From Candidatus Onthovicinus excrementipullorum (GTDB lineage: Bacteria; Bacillota; Clostridia; Oscillospirales; Acutalibacteraceae): a DNA stretch of 64,000 nt. The translations under genes were made by a program, and so were the position numbers. A model generated the notes under the pieces. That model saw only the letters and a list, made by a program, of their open reading frames with translations, was not told where the DNA came from and made no database searches. The DNA lies in assembly GCA_018712345.1 (NCBI GenBank), contig DVHG01000025.1, forward strand, positions 124,001 through 188,000, in the 5' to 3' direction. Positions 1-13,827 of the stretch are shown here, piece after piece. How positions within the stretch are numbered: position 1 is the stretch's first letter; each line of letters begins with the position of its first letter.

Positions 1-937
<937 letters not shown>

Positions 938-972
938 TCAAATTATATTGAAAGAAAGAAGGGGTCGGTAAT

Positions 973-4533
<3,561 letters not shown>

Positions 4534-4575
4534 GGGCATGCCGCTCTGCCCGACAGCCTTTAAATGGTTCAATCC

Positions 4576-4605
4576 GCACCGGGACGCCGTCAGGCGCCCC
4601 GGTGC
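4576..4605. other. Hairpin downstream of rpoC
   Basis: GCACCGGG-A-CGCC pairs with GGCG-C-CCCGGTGC around a GTCA loop, with one mismatch. There is no T-run behind it, so it is a poor intrinsic terminator and may instead be a processing or mRNA-end site. It sits in the 270-bp gap between rpoC and rpsL, where many Firmicutes carry a small L7Ae-family ribosomal protein gene. No such gene is seen here. Confidence 0.45.
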
Positions 4606-4687
4606 GTCAGTATGTGGGCTGCTCCGCCCCGGTTTTCCCATGGCCCGTCTGCCCGATACACGGCCGAAAAATCGCCGTACGGAACGC

Positions 4688-4717
4688 TTGACAAAGGTGT
4701 TTTATCTGTGATACAAT
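4688..4717 (+). promoter_or_regulatory. Sigma-A promoter of the str operon
   Basis: TTGACA (4688-4693), an 18-bp spacer, then TACAAT (4712-4717). This is a near-consensus promoter about 85 bp before rpsL. It makes rpsL-rpsG-fusA transcribable independently of rpoBC. Confidence 0.8.
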
Positions 4718-4803
4718 ACTAACCTGTGTGGAGTTTTTTTCACAGGTGATTCGGGATGTTTTTTCCCATCACATATATTTATTTTTTGCAGGAGGTGAAC
4801 GAT

Positions 4804-5226
4804 TTGCCAACCTTTAACCAGCTCGTCAGAAACGGCAGGGAGACTGTGGAGAAAAAGTCTAAGGCTCCCGCTCTGCTCAAGGGTCTCAACTCCAAGAAGA
4901 ACGTTCTCACGGATAATGATTCCCCGCAGAAGCGCGGCGTCTGCACAGCCGTCAAGACCGCGACCCCCAAGAAGCCGAACTCCGCGATGCGTAAGATCGC
5001 CAGGGTCCGTCTCTCCAATGGGATCGAGGTTTCCGCCTACATTCCGGGCGTCGGCCACAATCTCCAGGAGCACAGCGTCGTCCTCATCAGGGGCGGACGT
5101 GTCAAGGATCTCCCCGGTGTGCGTTACCACATCATCCGCGGTACGCTTGATACCCAGGGCGTTTCCGGCAGGATGCAGGCTCGCTCCAAGTACGGCGCAA
5201 AGCGTCCGAAGGCATCCAAGAAGTAA
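4804..5226 (+). CDS. rpsL: 30S ribosomal protein S12
   Basis: 140 residues, the usual size. The conserved core [14 protein letters not shown] and the PGVRYHI segment are the decoding-centre loops of S12, where streptomycin-resistance changes map in other bacteria. I chose the TTG at 4804 because it gives the family N-terminus (M)PTFNQLVR and lies 6 nt after a perfect AGGAGGTG at 4790-4797. An upstream in-frame ATG at 4756 would add 16 residues foreign to the family. It is the first gene of the str operon, followed by rpsG. Confidence 0.97.
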   Translation: MPTFNQLVRNGRETVEKKSKAPALLKGLNSKKNVLTDNDSPQKRGVCTAVKTATPKKPNSAMRKIARVRLSNGIEVSAYIPGVGHNLQEHSVVLIRGGRVKDLPGVRYHIIRGTLDTQGVSGRMQARSKYGAKRPKASKK

Positions 5227-5251
5227 GAGTAATGATTTCTATCTTGCAGTT

Positions 5252-5826
<575 letters not shown>

Positions 5827-5883
5827 CCGCTGCCTATCAAGCATTTTCAATGACAGCCGCAGTGCGGCAAAATGGAGGTTATT

Positions 5884-7962
5884 ATGCCCAGAAAGGAACC
5901 GCTTGAGCGTACCAGAAACATTGGTATCATGGCTCATATCGACGCCGGCAAGACGACGACGACGGAGCGAATCCTGTTCTATACCGGTATTAACCATAAA
6001 ATTGGCGAGGTCCATGAGGGCGCGGCCACCATGGACTGGATGGAGCAGGAGCAGGAGCGTGGTATTACCATCACCTCCGCGGCTACCACTTGTTACTGGA
6101 AAGATCACCGAATCAACATCATTGACACCCCCGGCCACGTGGACTTCACCGTTGAGGTTGAGCGCTCCCTGCGCGTCCTTGACGGGTCTGTGACGGTCCT
6201 GTGCGCAAAGGGCGGCGTCGAGCCCCAGTCTGAGACCGTTTGGCGTCAGGCTGATAAGTACAAGGTTCCGCGCATGGTGTATGTCAATAAGATGGACATC
6301 ATGGGTGCGAACTTCTACAATGTCCTCGATATGATGAAGGACAGGCTGAAGTGCAATGCTGTCCCGATTCAGCTCCCCATCGGCGCTGAGGATACCTTCC
6401 GCGGCATCATCGATCTGATTGAGATGACGGCGGACGTCTACTATGACGATAAGGGTCTGGACATGCGCGTGGAGGAGATCCCGGAGGATATGCGCGAGCT
6501 CGCGGAGAAATACCGCAGCGAGCTGATTGAGCATGTAGCCGAGCAGGATGATGAGCTCCTTGAGAAATATCTTGAGGGCCAGGAGCTGACCACCGAGGAG
6601 ATCAAGCAGACGATCCGTAAATCCACCATCGCCAATACGATGGTCCCGGTTGTCTGCGGCACTTCCTATAAGAACAAGGGTGTGCAGAAGCTTCTGGATG
6701 CGATTATCGACTATATGCCGTCCCCGATCGATGTTCCGGCCATCAAGGGTGTCAATCCCGAGACCGGCGAGGAGGAGGTCCGTGAGTCCTCCGAAAAGGA
6801 ACCGTTTGCGGCCCTCGCCTTTAAGATCATGACGGACCCGTACGTCGGTAAGCTCGGCTTCTTCCGCGTCTATTCCGGCTCTCTGAAGGCCGGCAGCACG
6901 GTCTACAACTCCACCAAGGATATCCACGAGCGCATCGGGCGCATCCTGCAGATGCACTCCAACCATCGGAAGGATATTGAGGAGTGCTACGCCGGTGATA
7001 TTGAGGCCGCAGTCGGCCTGAAGAACACCACCACAGGCGATACGCTCTGCGATGAAAAGCACCCCATCATCCTGGAGTCCATGGAGTTCCCGGAGCCTGT
7101 TATCCGCGTTGCGATCGAGCCCAAGACCAAGGCTGGTCAGGAGAAGATGGGCATCGCCCTGCAGAAGCTTGCGGAGGAGGACCCGACCTTCAAAGCCTAC
7201 ACGGATGAGGAGACGGGCCAGACGATCATCGCCGGCATGGGTGAGCTTCATCTGGAGATCATCGTTGACCGTATGCTCCGCGAATTTAAGGTAGAGGCCA
7301 ACGTCGGCAAGCCGCAGGTTGCCTACCGCGAGACTATTACCAAGCCCGCGTATTCCGATACGAAGTATGCCCGACAGTCCGGCGGTAAGGGCCAGTATGG
7401 TCACGTCAAGATCACCATTGAGCCCAACCCGCAGAAGGGTTACGAGTTCGTCAACAACATTGTCGGCGGCGCGATCCCGAAGGAGTTCATCGGCCCCGCC
7501 GAGGAGGGTATCAAGGGTGCGATGCAGTCCGGTGTTCTGGCCGGCTATAACGTCGTAGACGTGAAGGTCATCCTTGAGGACGGCTCCTATCACGAGGTCG
7601 ACTCCTCCGAGATGGCGTTCAAGATCGCCGGTTCCATGGCATTTAAGGATGCTATGAAGAAGGCAGCTCCGATCCTTATGGAGCCGATCATGAAGGTCGC
7701 CGTCATTATTCCGGAGGAATATATGGGCGACGTCATCGGCGATCTCAACTCCCGCCGCGGCATGATCCTCGGCATGGAGACACGTTCCGGTGCAACGCAG
7801 GTCAATGCGAACGTCCCGCTGTCTTCCATGTTCGGCTATGCGACGGATCTCCGATCCAAGACACAGGGCCGCGGTCAGTACTCCATGGAGCCGAGCCATT
7901 ATGCCGAGGTGCCGAAGTCTATTGCCGAAGGCATCATCAGCAGCCGCGCCAAGCATGAATAA
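5884..7962 (+). CDS. fusA: Elongation factor G
   Basis: 692 residues, matching the family. The GTPase domain carries AHIDAGKTT (17-25), DTPGH and NKMD, followed by the domain II-V organisation of EF-G (for example [10 protein letters not shown] and [14 protein letters not shown]). It drives ribosomal translocation. The ATG at 5884 gives [22 protein letters not shown] and follows GGAGG (5874-5878) by 5 nt. The ATG at 5872 is part of the ribosome binding site region. It lies 57 bp after rpsG, in the str operon. Confidence 0.98.
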   Translation: MPRKEPLERTRNIGIMAHIDAGKTTTTERILFYTGINHKIGEVHEGAATMDWMEQEQERGITITSAATTCYWKDHRINIIDTPGHVDFTVEVERSLRVLDGSVTVLCAKGGVEPQSETVWRQADKYKVPRMVYVNKMDIMGANFYNVLDMMKDRLKCNAVPIQLPIGAEDTFRGIIDLIEMTADVYYDDKGLDMRVEEIPEDMRELAEKYRSELIEHVAEQDDELLEKYLEGQELTTEEIKQTIRKSTIANTMVPVVCGTSYKNKGVQKLLDAIIDYMPSPIDVPAIKGVNPETGEEEVRESSEKEPFAALAFKIMTDPYVGKLGFFRVYSGSLKAGSTVYNSTKDIHERIGRILQMHSNHRKDIEECYAGDIEAAVGLKNTTTGDTLCDEKHPIILESMEFPEPVIRVAIEPKTKAGQEKMGIALQKLAEEDPTFKAYTDEETGQTIIAGMGELHLEIIVDRMLREFKVEANVGKPQVAYRETITKPAYSDTKYARQSGGKGQYGHVKITIEPNPQKGYEFVNNIVGGAIPKEFIGPAEEGIKGAMQSGVLAGYNVVDVKVILEDGSYHEVDSSEMAFKIAGSMAFKDAMKKAAPILMEPIMKVAVIIPEEYMGDVIGDLNSRRGMILGMETRSGATQVNANVPLSSMFGYATDLRSKTQGRGQYSMEPSHYAEVPKSIAEGIISSRAKHE

Positions 7963-7995
7963 GTGCGATTTGTCCGTTTTTCTGACAAAAAACAC

Positions 7996-8024
7996 TTGCA
8001 TTATTATGGTTGACTTGGTAAAAT
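7996..8024 (+). promoter_or_regulatory. Promoter of tuf
   Basis: TTGCAT (7996-8001), a 17-bp spacer and TAAAAT (8019-8024) lie in the 111-bp gap between fusA and tuf, so tuf can be transcribed on its own as well as by readthrough. Confidence 0.65.
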
Positions 8025-8073
8025 AAATCCAAGCACTAAACTGCATGGTAATTATCATAAGGAGGATATCCAA

Positions 8074-9279
8074 ATGGCAAAGGAAAAGTTTAATAGAACC
8101 AAGCCGCATGTCAACATCGGCACCATCGGTCACGTCGACCACGGTAAGACGACGCTGACCGCTGCGATCACCAAGACACTCGCCATGAAGGGCGAGGCCA
8201 AGTTCGTTGATTACGCGAACATCGATAAGGCTCCCGAGGAGCGCGAGCGCGGCATCACGATCAACACCGCACACGTCGAGTATGAGACCGAGAAGCGTCA
8301 CTATGCACACGTTGACTGCCCCGGCCACGCCGACTATATCAAGAACATGATCACCGGTGCTGCTCAGATGGACGGCGCGATCCTTGTTATCGCCGCTACC
8401 GACGGCCCGATGGCCCAGACGAAGGAGCACCTGCTGCTTGCCCGTCAGGTCGGCGTGCCCTATATCGTCGTCTTCATGAACAAGGTTGACCAGGTTGATG
8501 ATCCGGAGCTCCTTGAGCTTGTCGAGATGGAGATCCGTGAGACCCTGAACGAGTATGAGTTCCCGGGCGACGACACCCCGATCATCAAGGGTTCCGCGCT
8601 GAAGGCTCTCGAGTACAGCGGCGATGACATCAATGCTCCGGAGCTCCAGTGCATCTGGGAGCTGATGGACGCTGTCGACAACTATATTCCAACTCCGGAC
8701 CGTAAGGCTGACCAGCCGTTCCTGATGCCGGTTGAGGACGTCTTCACCATCACGGGCCGCGGCACGGTTGCCACCGGTAGGGTTGAGCGCGGTGTTGCCA
8801 AGGTCGGTGAAGAGGTTGAGATCGTCGGTCTGAAAGATGAGAAGGGCAAGAGCACGATCACTGGCCTTGAGATGTTCCGCAAGACGCTCGATTTCGCCGA
8901 GGCTGGCGACAACGTCGGTGTTCTGCTGCGCGGCATTCAGCGTAACGAGATCGAGCGCGGTCAGGTTCTTGCAAAGCCGGGCTCCATCCATCCGCACACC
9001 AAGTTCCATGGCCAGGTTTACGTTCTGACCAAGGATGAGGGTGGCCGTCATACGCCGTTCTTCAACAACTATCGTCCGCAGTTCTATTTCCGTACCACCG
9101 ACGTGACGGGTGTTATCTCCCTTCCGGAGGGCACGGAGATGTGCATGCCCGGCGATAACGTCGAGATGGACGTCGAGCTCATCACGCCGATCGCGATCGA
9201 GGAAGGCCTTCGCTTCGCTATCCGTGAGGGCGGCCGTACGGTTGGTTCCGGCGTTGTTACGAAGATCAACGAGGACTAA
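8074..9279 (+). CDS. tuf: Elongation factor Tu
   Basis: 401 residues with [20 protein letters not shown] at the start, the P-loop [21 protein letters not shown] and the tRNA-binding C-terminal barrels ending [12 protein letters not shown]. It carries aminoacyl-tRNA to the ribosome. The start follows AAGGAGGATATCCAA. A strong terminator ends transcription 35 bp downstream, so the rpsJ ribosomal operon that often follows is not adjacent here. Confidence 0.99.
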   Translation: MAKEKFNRTKPHVNIGTIGHVDHGKTTLTAAITKTLAMKGEAKFVDYANIDKAPEERERGITINTAHVEYETEKRHYAHVDCPGHADYIKNMITGAAQMDGAILVIAATDGPMAQTKEHLLLARQVGVPYIVVFMNKVDQVDDPELLELVEMEIRETLNEYEFPGDDTPIIKGSALKALEYSGDDINAPELQCIWELMDAVDNYIPTPDRKADQPFLMPVEDVFTITGRGTVATGRVERGVAKVGEEVEIVGLKDEKGKSTITGLEMFRKTLDFAEAGDNVGVLLRGIQRNEIERGQVLAKPGSIHPHTKFHGQVYVLTKDEGGRHTPFFNNYRPQFYFRTTDVTGVISLPEGTEMCMPGDNVEMDVELITPIAIEEGLRFAIREGGRTVGSGVVTKINED

Positions 9280-9313
9280 TTTGCGGTTTGATCGCAATTT
9301 CATGTATTTTTTG

Positions 9314-9341
9314 GACGGGGCGGTTTTCCGCCCCGTCTTTT
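9314..9341 (+). terminator. Intrinsic terminator of tuf
   Basis: GACGGGGCGG pairs perfectly with CCGCCCCGTC around TTTT and is followed by TTTTCT. Confidence 0.9.
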
Positions 9342-9395
9342 CTGTAGTTTTTGGCGTGATAATGCGTATCATATGAAATGAGGCGAAACGTCCTT

Positions 9396-9425
9396 TTGTC
9401 GCTTTTGCCCTTTATTCCATATAAT
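9396..9425 (+). promoter_or_regulatory. Promoter of the acetyltransferase-methyltransferase pair
   Basis: TTGTCG (9396-9401), an 18-bp spacer and a perfect TATAAT (9420-9425), about 70 bp before the GNAT gene. The flanking 9342-9494 is AT-rich and holds no gene. Confidence 0.6.
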
Positions 9426-9494
9426 AATTTACAGGATATTTTAATTATAATAAAAGTTACTTTGTTTGGCAGTAATATTTTTTTGGAGGCTTGT

Positions 9495-10511
9495 ATGGGT
9501 CGGCTTACGGCAGAACATGTGACGTCCTCACACCGCGATCTGGACCGGGTTCGGGCGCTCTACCTTTCCGCATTTCCGCGGGAGGAACGAGCCCCCTTCC
9601 GACTCCTGCTGATGCGGTCCAGGGCGGAGTATATTGATTTTTTTGCCTTCTATGATTCCGGGCGCTTTTGTGGAATCGCCTATCTGATCTCGGGGGAGCG
9701 CACAAGTGCACTCATGTATCTGGCGGTGGAACAGTCAGCCCGTTCTCAGGGCTACGGTGCGGAGATGCTGGCATGGATCCGCGCCTATTGCGGGGCACGG
9801 ACTGTTGCCCTGGACATTGAACAGGTGATCCCAACAGCGGATAATTATGAGCAGCGCAAGCGGCGCAGGGATTTTTACCTGCGCAATGGATTTCGTGCTT
9901 CCGGCTGCGGCCACACGCTCCGGAATGTCCGATATGAGATTCTAGCCTCCAGTGTGGATTTTTCTCCGGAGGAGTACGCCAGACTGATGCGCCGTTTTTC
10001 CTGCGGTATGGTTCGTATGGATATTCACCGGTATGACCATTCTGTACCGCCCGTTTGCACCGGAGATCAGATACATACAATTCGCGAGGCCCGGGATGGG
10101 GATTTGGATGCACTGCTGCACCTCTACCTCCACCTGCATGAAAAAACATTCCCGGATCAATCTGATACATTGGCGCGGACCTGGGACAGTATTTTAACGG
10201 CTCTGGGTTATCATATTATTGTAGCGGAGCTGGAGGGGAAAATCGTCTCCTCGTGTACGTGCATCATCATTCCCAATCTCACGCACGGGCTGCGTCCGTA
10301 CGCGCTGATTGAAAATGTTGTCACGGATGAGGCGTACCGTGGGCGCGGGCTTGCGAGCGCCTGCATTGACTACGCGCTGTCTGTGGCAAGGCGGGCGGGG
10401 TGTTATAAGGCTATGCTTTTAACGGGGGCCAAGGATAAAAAGACGCTCAATTTTTACCGCCGTGCGGGATTTAACAGCCGCGATAAGACGGCTTTTATTC
10501 AATGGCTGTAA
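9495..10511 (+). CDS. Tandem GNAT-domain acetyltransferase
   Basis: 338 residues made of two GNAT folds. Residues 1-150 hold the first (acetyl-CoA motif around AVEQSARSQGYGAEML), and about 185-338 hold the second, with the clearer motif VTDEAYRGRGLASACIDYA. GNAT enzymes move an acetyl group from acetyl-CoA to an amine. The substrate cannot be read from sequence. The ATG at 9495 follows TTGGAGG. A longer in-frame extension up to 9378 is hydrophobic, lacks a ribosome binding site and overlaps the promoter. It is 22 bp from the methyltransferase gene, so probably co-transcribed. Confidence 0.85.
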   Translation: MGRLTAEHVTSSHRDLDRVRALYLSAFPREERAPFRLLLMRSRAEYIDFFAFYDSGRFCGIAYLISGERTSALMYLAVEQSARSQGYGAEMLAWIRAYCGARTVALDIEQVIPTADNYEQRKRRRDFYLRNGFRASGCGHTLRNVRYEILASSVDFSPEEYARLMRRFSCGMVRMDIHRYDHSVPPVCTGDQIHTIREARDGDLDALLHLYLHLHEKTFPDQSDTLARTWDSILTALGYHIIVAELEGKIVSSCTCIIIPNLTHGLRPYALIENVVTDEAYRGRGLASACIDYALSVARRAGCYKAMLLTGAKDKKTLNFYRRAGFNSRDKTAFIQWL

Positions 10512-10533
10512 TTGTAACAGGAGGGATTACCGT

Positions 10534-11283
10534 ATGAGCGGCGTGTATGATGATGAGAATTTTTTTCAGGCGTATGCGCAGATGCCCCGCAGCAATCTCG
10601 GCCTGGCGGGAGCTGGGGAATGGCATCAACTGAAAAATTTGTTCCCTGATCTGACTGGAAAAAAGGTGTTGGATCTCGGTTGCGGCTACGGCTGGCACTG
10701 CGCCTATGCGGCAGCACATGGCGCGGCGGAGGTGGTGGGGATTGATGCAAGTGAAAAGATGATTCGGGAGGCGGAAAAGCGCAACGCCGCCCCTTCGGTT
10801 ACCTATTGCGTCTGTGATTTGGACAACTATGACTATCCGGCCGAAACGTACGATTGTGTGGTCTCCAATTTGGTGCTGCACTATATCGCCGATCTGGATC
10901 AGGTGTATCGCAGAGTTTATCGTACACTAGTCCCCAGAGGGGTCTTTCTCTTCAATATCGAACACCCCACCTTCACTGCCGGCGTTTGTCAGCAGTGGAT
11001 TCGGGATGATGCGGGCCATGCGCTCTATTGGCCGGTAGACGACTATTTTTCACCGGGCGCGCGGGAGACCGTATTTGTGGGCAAACGTGTCGTTAAGCAG
11101 CACCACACACTGACGCAGATATTGATGGGGCTGCTGAATACCGGATTTCTTCTCCAGGCGGTGGAGGAGGCGGTCCCGTCGCCGGAGATGGTGGGCCTTC
11201 CGGAGATGGCAGATGAGCTGCGCCGCCCAATGATGCTGCTTGTCCGGGCACAGAAGTGCGGGGATGGGCGGCTGAGGTGGTAA
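10534..11283 (+). CDS. Class I SAM-dependent methyltransferase
   Basis: 249 residues. Motif I, VLDLGCGYGWH (45-55), with an acidic end of strand 2 (VVGIDASEKM), is the S-adenosylmethionine pocket of class I methyltransferases. VVSNLVLHYIADL is the motif IV region. The closest general type is the UbiE/COQ5-like small-molecule methyltransferase; the acceptor is unknown. The start at ATG 10534 follows AACAGGAGGG. It is the second gene of a two-gene unit with the double GNAT protein, which could mean that both modify the same compound (inference). Confidence 0.85.
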   Translation: MSGVYDDENFFQAYAQMPRSNLGLAGAGEWHQLKNLFPDLTGKKVLDLGCGYGWHCAYAAAHGAAEVVGIDASEKMIREAEKRNAAPSVTYCVCDLDNYDYPAETYDCVVSNLVLHYIADLDQVYRRVYRTLVPRGVFLFNIEHPTFTAGVCQQWIRDDAGHALYWPVDDYFSPGARETVFVGKRVVKQHHTLTQILMGLLNTGFLLQAVEEAVPSPEMVGLPEMADELRRPMMLLVRAQKCGDGRLRW

Positions 11284-11299
11284 TGGTGAATGGCGACAA

Positions 11300-11335
11300 A
11301 ATCCCGGGGAATCCTATAGATTCCCCGGGATTTTT
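11300..11335. terminator. Bidirectional terminator
   Basis: AATCCCGGGGAATC pairs perfectly with GATTCCCCGGGATT around CTATA, with T-runs on both strands. It lies between the convergent methyltransferase gene and the XRE regulator gene. Confidence 0.85.
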
Positions 11336-11348
11336 AAAATGTTCCCTT

Positions 11349-11591
11349 TTACTGGATCTCCTGTTCCAAAGCCTCAAACTCCGGACTGTCAAAAAACTCG
11401 GTGAGCGTAATATCCAGCCCGTCACACAGCTTTTTGACTGTAATCATGGAAATGTCGTGCCGCTGATCGCTGACCATGCTGTATACAGTGGAGGGGGTGA
11501 CACCGGAACGAGTGGCCAACTCATTGAGGCGGATATGGCGTCCACGGCATAGCGTGAGGAATCTGGACACCACTGCATCCTTTACTCCCAT
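11349..11591 (-). CDS. XRE-family helix-turn-helix protein (first copy)
   Basis: 80 residues consisting almost only of an HTH_3 domain: LNELATRSGVTPSTVYSMV is the helix-turn-helix and CDGLDITLTEFFDS the following helices. The small size and lack of an effector domain suggest a Cro/phage-repressor-like DNA-binding protein. The ATG at 11591 has AGGTG 6 nt upstream. A GTG at 11600 overlaps that site and is less likely. It resembles its upstream neighbour (11682-11939), so the pair looks like an old duplication. A perfect palindrome lies 44 bp before the start. Confidence 0.85.
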   Translation of the reverse strand: MGVKDAVVSRFLTLCRGRHIRLNELATRSGVTPSTVYSMVSDQRHDISMITVKKLCDGLDITLTEFFDSPEFEALEQEIQ

Positions 11592-11634
11592 AATTATCAC
11601 CTAAAAAAAGTTTACCGAATCATTTGACCTCACG

Positions 11635-11652
11635 TATACGCACTTGCGTATA
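11635..11652. promoter_or_regulatory. Perfect 8-bp palindrome, candidate operator
   Basis: TATACGCA-CT-TGCGTATA lies between the two XRE genes and overlaps the -35 box of a plus-strand promoter. Such a site fits a dimeric XRE repressor. Confidence 0.55.
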
Positions 11653-11672
11653 TTTGCAAAAAAGGTTATAAT
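11644..11672 (+). promoter_or_regulatory. Plus-strand promoter within the XRE gene pair
   Basis: TTGCGT (11644-11649), 17 bp, TATAAT (11667-11672). It points into the antisense strand of the second XRE gene and on to the SLOG gene at 12001. It may therefore give an antisense RNA or a long-leader mRNA. Confidence 0.45.
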
Positions 11673-11681
11673 TAGAATAGT

Positions 11682-11939
11682 TTAGTTGTTTGATGACGTC
11701 TTTTTGTTTTCCGGCGGTGTAGGGAGTATTTCCTCCGTTTGGAAAAACTCACTGAGCGGGATTTCCAGGCCATCACAGATCCTTTTTACTGTATTTAATC
11801 GGGGGATTTGCCTGCCTCCTATAATATTGCGCAGTGTGGAGGGCGACAGCCCTGTCCGGCTGGAAAGTTCCTGTAGGGAGAGGTCCTTTTGGGCGCACAG
11901 GGACATGATTTTATTGCCGATAAATTTCCAAGAATTCAT
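11682..11939 (-). CDS. XRE-family helix-turn-helix protein (second copy)
   Basis: 85 residues. LSLQELSSRTGLSPSTLRNII is a textbook HTH_3 helix-turn-helix, followed by VKRICDGLEIPLSEFFQ. It is similar in length and plan to the XRE protein encoded just downstream on the same strand. The ATG at 11939 lies 8 nt after AGGAG; the GTG at 11948 would abut that site. Target unknown; autoregulation or control of the neighbouring SLOG gene is possible. Confidence 0.85.
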   Translation of the reverse strand: MNSWKFIGNKIMSLCAQKDLSLQELSSRTGLSPSTLRNIIGGRQIPRLNTVKRICDGLEIPLSEFFQTEEILPTPPENKKTSSNN

Positions 11940-12000
11940 TTTTCTCACTCCTGTAAAATTAATAGGGGGTCGAGGGAGTTCAGATACGGGGGACTGGGAT

Positions 12001-12519
12001 ATGACAGAATTGGAACGCAGCCGCTGCTTCTTCGTCGGGGATCGGGAATTACCAGCCTATCGGATCAAGGCGATCCATCAGCGGTTGGGGGAAATTATTG
12101 GTGAACTGGTGCAGCAAGGAATTTTGGATTTCTTTGCGGGCAGTGAGCCGGGCTTTGAAATGTTGGCTGCGGAGGCAGTGATCCGCTATCGGATGCATTA
12201 TCCGGATTCCGGCGTGCGCCTGCTCTTCATTCCGCCGGAAGGGGATGTGCCGGATAAAAGGACGCAGGCGGAGCTGCACAAGATCATCGCCATGCGCCAG
12301 ACCGCCAATCGCGTCCTGGATCCGCAGATCTATCCAGGGCTTTCCACGTTGGAGCTGCGCAGGCACTGGATGGCCGATCACAGCGCGGCATGTGTCACCT
12401 ATTTTTCCCACCTGCAGGACTGTAATTCAGAGATTATTCAGTATGCACGTCACGGTGGTTTGCGGGTGATCCATCTGGCAAAAGCGGTACCGGAGCCCAA
12501 TAACAGGGACAATGCATAA
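12001..12519 (+). CDS. SLOG-superfamily (DUF1273/YpsA-like) protein
   Basis: 172 residues. CFFVGDRELPAY, the helix with LGEIIGELVQQGILDFFAG, and the GFEMLAAEAVIRYRMHYPD segment match the plan of the DUF1273/YpsA branch of the SLOG fold, which binds nucleotide-like ligands. A nucleotide-sensing or processing role is family knowledge only; the actual ligand is unknown. The ATG at 12001 has a weak GGGGGA site 7 nt upstream. The longer in-frame ORF reaching back to 11686 runs antisense through the XRE gene and has no start signal. It ends just before a terminator shared with proC. Confidence 0.65.
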   Translation: MTELERSRCFFVGDRELPAYRIKAIHQRLGEIIGELVQQGILDFFAGSEPGFEMLAAEAVIRYRMHYPDSGVRLLFIPPEGDVPDKRTQAELHKIIAMRQTANRVLDPQIYPGLSTLELRRHWMADHSAACVTYFSHLQDCNSEIIQYARHGGLRVIHLAKAVPEPNNRDNA

Positions 12520-12524
12520 AAAAG

Positions 12525-12553
12525 GAACGGCAGGCCGGGGCTTGCCGTTCTTT
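12525..12553. terminator. Terminator between the SLOG gene and proC
   Basis: GAACGGCA (12525-12532) pairs with TGCCGTTC (12543-12550), then TTTG. The plus-strand A-run before it gives a T-run for the minus-strand proC as well. Confidence 0.75.
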
Positions 12554-12570
12554 GTCTGTTGGGATCTATA

Positions 12571-13368
12571 TCAGATTTTGGAATCCTTCTCGATTGCAGC
12601 ATCCACCGCCTTCATAACGGCTGTATCCATGCCATACTCTTCAAGCACCGCGATTCCCTCAATCGTTGTACCGCCCGGTGAACAGACGGAGTCGATGAGT
12701 GACCATGGGTGTTCGTCGCTGTTCAGGATCAGCTCCGCACTGCCTAAAACAGTCTGTGCTGCTATCCGGAGGGCCTGCTGCTTGGCCATGCCGTGCTTGA
12801 CACCGGCACGTGCCAACGCGTCAATAAACATATAAGCAAAGGCAGGCGCACTGCCGGCAATGACGCCGAAAAGGGGGAAATAGTCTTCCGTCAGCTTGAT
12901 GGACTGCCCGAAGGAGGAGAGAAGGCGGCGGACAAAGTCCTCCTGCTCCGTACTGACGTGTTCATTCGGGCAATAGGCGCTCATGGATGCACCAGCCCGT
13001 GCATTAATATTCGGCATTACGCGCACAAGGGTCGGCTCAAATCCGAAAAATTCCTGGATATCACCGATCGTTTTACCGGCCGCAATGGAGATGACAAGCG
13101 GCCCCTTTTCCCGAACCGACTGCCGGATTCCCCCAATCACCTGTGGGAACAGCTTTGGCTTCACGGCGAGTACAACGGCATCGCAGTTCTCTACCAGCTC
13201 CTGTGCGGAGGCAAAGCTGCGGATCCCCAATTCCCGGTGCAGGGAATCTGTTTTGGCGGAATCGATATCGAACGCGCCGAGGTCCGTGGGATCAAAATTT
13301 CCGGAGGCCACCGCTCCGCGGAGAATTGCCCCGGCCATATTGCCCGCTCCGATAAATCCTGTTTTCAT
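12571..13368 (-). CDS. proC: Pyrroline-5-carboxylate reductase
   Basis: 265 residues, the normal size. The N-terminal Rossmann motif GFIGAGNMAGAI binds NAD(P)H. The C-terminal dimerisation domain contains AGSAPAFAYMFIDALARAGVK and SPGGTTIEGIAVLEE, the family signature. It makes proline from 1-pyrroline-5-carboxylate in the cytosol. The ATG at 13368 gives the family N-terminus MKTGFIGAGNM. The only strong ribosome binding site (GGAGGGG) lies 26 nt upstream, inside the loop of a hairpin, which is unusual. proB/proA are not nearby. Confidence 0.95.
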   Translation of the reverse strand: MKTGFIGAGNMAGAILRGAVASGNFDPTDLGAFDIDSAKTDSLHRELGIRSFASAQELVENCDAVVLAVKPKLFPQVIGGIRQSVREKGPLVISIAAGKTIGDIQEFFGFEPTLVRVMPNINARAGASMSAYCPNEHVSTEQEDFVRRLLSSFGQSIKLTEDYFPLFGVIAGSAPAFAYMFIDALARAGVKHGMAKQQALRIAAQTVLGSAELILNSDEHPWSLIDSVCSPGGTTIEGIAVLEEYGMDTAVMKAVDAAIEKDSKI

Positions 13369-13372
13369 GAAT

Positions 13373-13423
13373 AAAACACCGGCTTTCTGCTGATTTCCCC
13401 TCCATTTTAACACAAAGCCGGTG
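13373..13423 (-). terminator. Terminator-like hairpin after spoIIID and directly before proC
   Basis: On the minus strand CACCGGCTTT (13423-13414) pairs perfectly with AAAGCCGGTG (13386-13377), and TTTT follows just 4 nt before the proC ATG. The loop holds GGAGGGG, the only good ribosome binding site available for proC. Confidence 0.65.
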
Positions 13424-13437
13424 AAAAGAAAAGCAGG

Positions 13438-13695
13438 TTATTCCTGATGCATCTGCGCGTATTTTTTCTGCGTGGCCAGTCCGCCGCGGATATGGCGCTG
13501 TGCCTTATTGACGTCCAGCACCGCTTTGACGTCCCGGAACAGCTGCGGATTGATTTTTTGCAGCCGTTTGGCCACATCCATATGTACAGTCGATTTGCTG
13601 ATTCCGAACTCCTTTGCCGCCGCGCGGACCGTCGTCTGATGGCGGATGATGTAATTGCCGAGCTCCACGGCGCGTTCTTCTACCATGCCTTTCAA
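13438..13695 (-). CDS. spoIIID: Sporulation transcriptional regulator SpoIIID
   Basis: 85 residues. VEERAVELGNYIIRHQTTVR, the helix-turn-helix AAAKEFGISKSTVHMDVAKR, and the tail with NKAQRHIRGG match SpoIIID along its whole length. It switches gene expression in the mother cell during spore formation. I prefer the TTG at 13695, because GGAGGG ends 8 nt before it and the resulting (M)KGMVEERAVELGNYII aligns with the family. The ATG at 13686 is the alternative. A sigma-E-like promoter lies just upstream. This gene marks the host as an endospore former. Confidence 0.95.
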   Translation of the reverse strand: MKGMVEERAVELGNYIIRHQTTVRAAAKEFGISKSTVHMDVAKRLQKINPQLFRDVKAVLDVNKAQRHIRGGLATQKKYAQMHQE

Positions 13696-13727
13696 AATTA
13701 TATCCCTCCCGAACGGTTCAATCCGTA

Positions 13728-13757
13728 ATTTATATGCGCCGGCGGCGTGTAATATGT
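13728..13757 (-). promoter_or_regulatory. Sigma-E-type promoter of spoIIID
   Basis: On the minus strand ACATATT (13757-13751), a 14-bp spacer, then CATATAAAT (13736-13728). This fits the mother-cell sigma-E pattern, the known regulator class of spoIIID in Bacillus. Confidence 0.6.
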
Positions 13758-13827
13758 TGCGTCGGGCGGATTTTAAACTGCCTCCCTGCCGTCGGGGAAA
13801 AAACGCTGGGGAATACCGATTTTTCAA

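Noticed and set aside
4576-4605. The hairpin after rpoC as an intrinsic terminator
   Set aside because: No T-run follows it, so I listed it only as a hairpin.
11686-12000. An N-terminal extension of the SLOG protein by 105 codons
   Set aside because: It is antisense to a convincing XRE gene, has no start signal, and the SLOG similarity begins only after 12001.
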